DNA of 22,009 bases from the IMG/VR virus record IMGVR_UViG_3300043446_001084, positions 1 to 22,009 of that record; one strand, 5' to 3'. A program made the position numbers and the translations under genes. Shown one piece after another: positions 20,615 to 22,009 of this stretch; position 1 is the stretch's first letter, and each line of letters opens with the position of its first letter. The notes beneath the pieces are model-generated. The model did no database searches. It was not told where the DNA came from and saw only the letters and a program-made list of their open reading frames with translations. This DNA comes from a virus.

Positions 20615-20697
20615 AAGATAATCCAGTAGGATAATAAAACCGCCATCAGGAAACTGAATCCGACGAACTCGATAGTTGCTTCTAAAAGTTTGAACAT
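20611..20697 (-). CDS. 28-aa membrane micropeptide on the opposite strand
   Basis: A minus-strand ORF runs from ATG at 20697-20695 to TAG at 20613-20611. The product begins MFKLLEATIEFVGFSFLMAV and ends LLSYWIIF, one hydrophobic span after a short charged start. A perfect AAAGGAG lies 7 bases upstream of the ATG. It overlaps the end of the rightward gene by 4 bases. The perfect ribosome-binding site at ideal spacing argues for translation. No promoter was recognised for it. The 139-base gap between 20614 and 20754 is otherwise only explained by regulatory sequence. Confidence 0.6.
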   Translation of the reverse strand: MFKLLEATIEFVGFSFLMAVLLSYWIIF

Positions 20698-20753
20698 GGT
20701 CGATCTCCTTTGATGTGAGCAGACTAATTCAAAGAAGTTAAAAAAGGGTTACG

Positions 20754-21401
20754 ATGCAGATCACGGTAAAATCAAATATCGACATTCTGTCTCGGCAGAT
20801 TCGATCCTATCGCAATCAAATTCCTCAAGCGACTGCGGCGGCATTGACCAAGACAGCCTTCGATATTCGGCAGGAGATCGTTCAGAACACATGGCCTCGA
20901 TCGGTTACGGTTCGCAATTCAAGATTCATGAACGCGGCTCTGCGGGTAAAGAACGCGACAAAGAGGATGCTGACTGCCTCGATATTCGACAGTCTGAGCC
21001 GGAACTATCTGGCTCGGCTTGAATCATCAGGCACCAAGACTCCGCTCGGAAACAATATCGCTATTCCTGCTCGGGATGTTGAAGGATTGATTCGTGGCGG
21101 CGGTGGAGCGGTCAAAAAAGCCTATAAACCGCGTAATCTGCTGAATAAGAACCGTTTCTTTAGAACGACTCTCAAATCCGGCATGGATGCGATCGTTGAA
21201 CGGCCGGCAGGGAAAGAGGCGGGTATTCGCAAGACAAACAGGCTCAAGAGAGGGCCGTTGAAGGTTTGGTATCTCTTGGAGCCAAAGGCACACATTCCGA
21301 AACTGTTCCCATTCTATGAGGCGGCAAGACGGGTTGTCGATCGTCGCTTTGCTTTGAATTTTCGCAATGCCTTCCGCCGAGCAGTGATGACAAGACGATG
21401 A
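20754..21401 (+). CDS. Minor tail protein Z-like / tail completion protein
   Basis: This 215-residue basic protein begins MQITVKSNIDILSRQIRSYR, followed by NQIPQATAAALTKTAFDIRQ, and has many Arg and Lys throughout (KKAYKPRNLLNKNRFFRTTL, ending FRRAVMTRR). This matches the pattern of the prophage minor tail protein Z family (lambda gpZ type), which helps finish the tail or its connection to the head. In lambda Z lies just before U, V and G, but here it lies after the replication genes and away from the other tail genes. AAGGG is about 6 bases upstream. The stop overlaps the next start as ATGA. Family call by pattern only. Confidence 0.6.
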   Translation: MQITVKSNIDILSRQIRSYRNQIPQATAAALTKTAFDIRQEIVQNTWPRSVTVRNSRFMNAALRVKNATKRMLTASIFDSLSRNYLARLESSGTKTPLGNNIAIPARDVEGLIRGGGGAVKKAYKPRNLLNKNRFFRTTLKSGMDAIVERPAGKEAGIRKTNRLKRGPLKVWYLLEPKAHIPKLFPFYEAARRVVDRRFALNFRNAFRRAVMTRR

Positions 21402-21958
21402 TCCACGAACAAGAACGGGCAAAATATAAGAGAATGTGGGATCAGCCGGAATATCGCGGCTTCTCTCCTGCCGAGCAGATCGTCGGCATTGCTCATTCAA
21501 TGTTCAAGAAATACGGAAGCATTGGAACGCTGATCGACTTCGGCTCAGGAACAGGCAGAGCATCATGGCGCTTCCATGATCTAGGGCATGAAGTCACTAT
21601 GGTCGACTTCGCGCCGAATGCGGTCGAGGTCGAAGGGATAGACTTCATCGACTCATGCCTCTGGCATCTTCCGTCCTATCTCAAAGCACAGAATGGATTC
21701 TGCTCGGATGTGATGGAGCATATCCCGACCGAGATGGTCAGCCAGACGCTCGACTGTATCCACCATGCAACGACAGACCTGATGCTGTTTCAAATTGCTT
21801 TAACGCCTGACTCCTGCGGTCAGTTGATTGGAGAGACGCTCCATCTCACGCTATGGACAGAGAGCCAGTGGCGGAAGGAACTCAACACCAGATGGACAGA
21901 ACTGCACACTGAAACAAACGGCTACAATCTCCTGTATCTAGGGAGATCAAACCATTGA
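21398..21958 (+). CDS. Class I SAM-dependent methyltransferase
   Basis: This 186-residue protein starts in an ATGA overlap with the Z-like gene. Motif I is LIDFGSGTGRAS (residues 45-56), which binds S-adenosylmethionine; acidic D70 follows in VTMVDFAPNAVEVEG. Later comes FCSDVMEHIPTEMVSQTLDC, with the D-V-M-E-H-I-P pattern of the methyltransferase motif IV region. No DNA methyltransferase target motif (such as DPPY or NPPY) is seen, so the substrate is unknown: a small molecule, RNA or protein are all possible. The sequence ends GRSNH 51 bases from the window edge. It is complete at both ends. Confidence 0.8.
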   Translation: MIHEQERAKYKRMWDQPEYRGFSPAEQIVGIAHSMFKKYGSIGTLIDFGSGTGRASWRFHDLGHEVTMVDFAPNAVEVEGIDFIDSCLWHLPSYLKAQNGFCSDVMEHIPTEMVSQTLDCIHHATTDLMLFQIALTPDSCGQLIGETLHLTLWTESQWRKELNTRWTELHTETNGYNLLYLGRSNH

Positions 21959-22009
21959 GACCCCTATCGCGGGTCCTTCCACGGGTTTTGTATGCGGGTA
22001 TCGCGCGAC
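21959..22009. other. Terminal stretch with short repeats, no gene seen
   Basis: The last 51 bases hold no recognisable ORF. GACCC/GGGTC (21959-21963 with 21971-21975) form a 5-bp hairpin with no T-run. TATCGCG is repeated at 21965-21971 and 21999-22005. The stretch is richer in G and C than its surroundings. It may be the start of a packaging site or a terminase region, but nothing here proves it. Confidence 0.3.

Noticed and set aside
21959-21989. Terminator after the methyltransferase gene
   Set aside because: The dyad has only 5 bp and the following TTTT is 11 bases away from the stem, so it is too weak to call.
1-22009. Integrase, CRISPR array, insertion sequence or attachment site
   Set aside because: None of the ORFs shows recombinase or transposase catalytic motifs, and no regular spaced repeats or terminal inverted repeats were found. 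The HTH of the 15090 gene is transposase-like only in its DNA-binding motif.

Overview
The window is part of the genome of a tailed phage (Caudoviricetes) with a long non-contractile, siphovirus-type tail. The first gene is cut by the left edge and no terminase, portal or capsid gene is present, so this is a segment of a larger genome. The host is probably an aquatic alphaproteobacterium (inference). The tail-tip block (Dit-like protein, hub protein, DUF6950-type peptidase, J-like tip) and a 3-TM holin of the gene-transfer-agent family are typical of alphaproteobacterial phages and GTAs. The LamG/SPRY-like fibre, the DUF4376-like fibre partner and the small lipoprotein/membrane-protein pair resemble genes common in marine phages. 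No integrase, tRNA or CRISPR array was seen. Layout: (1) 1-11110, + strand: tail genes in canonical order, from tail terminator, tail tube and tail assembly chaperone (G, plus a G-T fusion made by -1 frameshifting at A AAA AAC) to tape measure, tip proteins, two fibres and a fibre-associated protein. (2) 11162-14135, + strand: small membrane proteins, a structural protein, a lipoprotein, a 3-TM holin and an N-acetylmuramidase endolysin. (3) 17808-14122, - strand: a tightly coupled operon with a small leader protein, an ERF-type annealing protein, an unlisted 28-aa membrane micropeptide, a PP-loop/PAPS-reductase-like enzyme, an HNH nuclease, an HTH protein, a DUF6378-type protein and two unknowns. 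(4) 17809-17888: a compact divergent control region with two symmetric, overlapping promoter-like sequences. (5) 17889-20614, + strand: two DNA-binding regulators, an intrinsic terminator, a RusA resolvase, a protein with a DnaA domain IV but no ATPase, a leader with four consecutive hairpins, and a replication-initiator-like protein. (6) 20611-22009: a minus-strand 28-aa membrane micropeptide, a minor tail protein Z-like gene and a methyltransferase; the last 51 bases hold only short repeats. The strongest unexplained signals are in the replication region. Inside the initiator gene, three copies of GATATCA sit exactly 11 bp apart in three different reading frames, directly before a polypurine tract, as in the lambda origin inside gene O. 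Just upstream of that gene is a 106-nt array of four hairpins, the last of which holds its ribosome-binding site. Together with the DnaA-domain protein, a perfect DnaA box near the ERF start and the overlapping promoters, these suggest a self-contained replication-control module. All functional statements come from reading motifs by eye; no database search was run.
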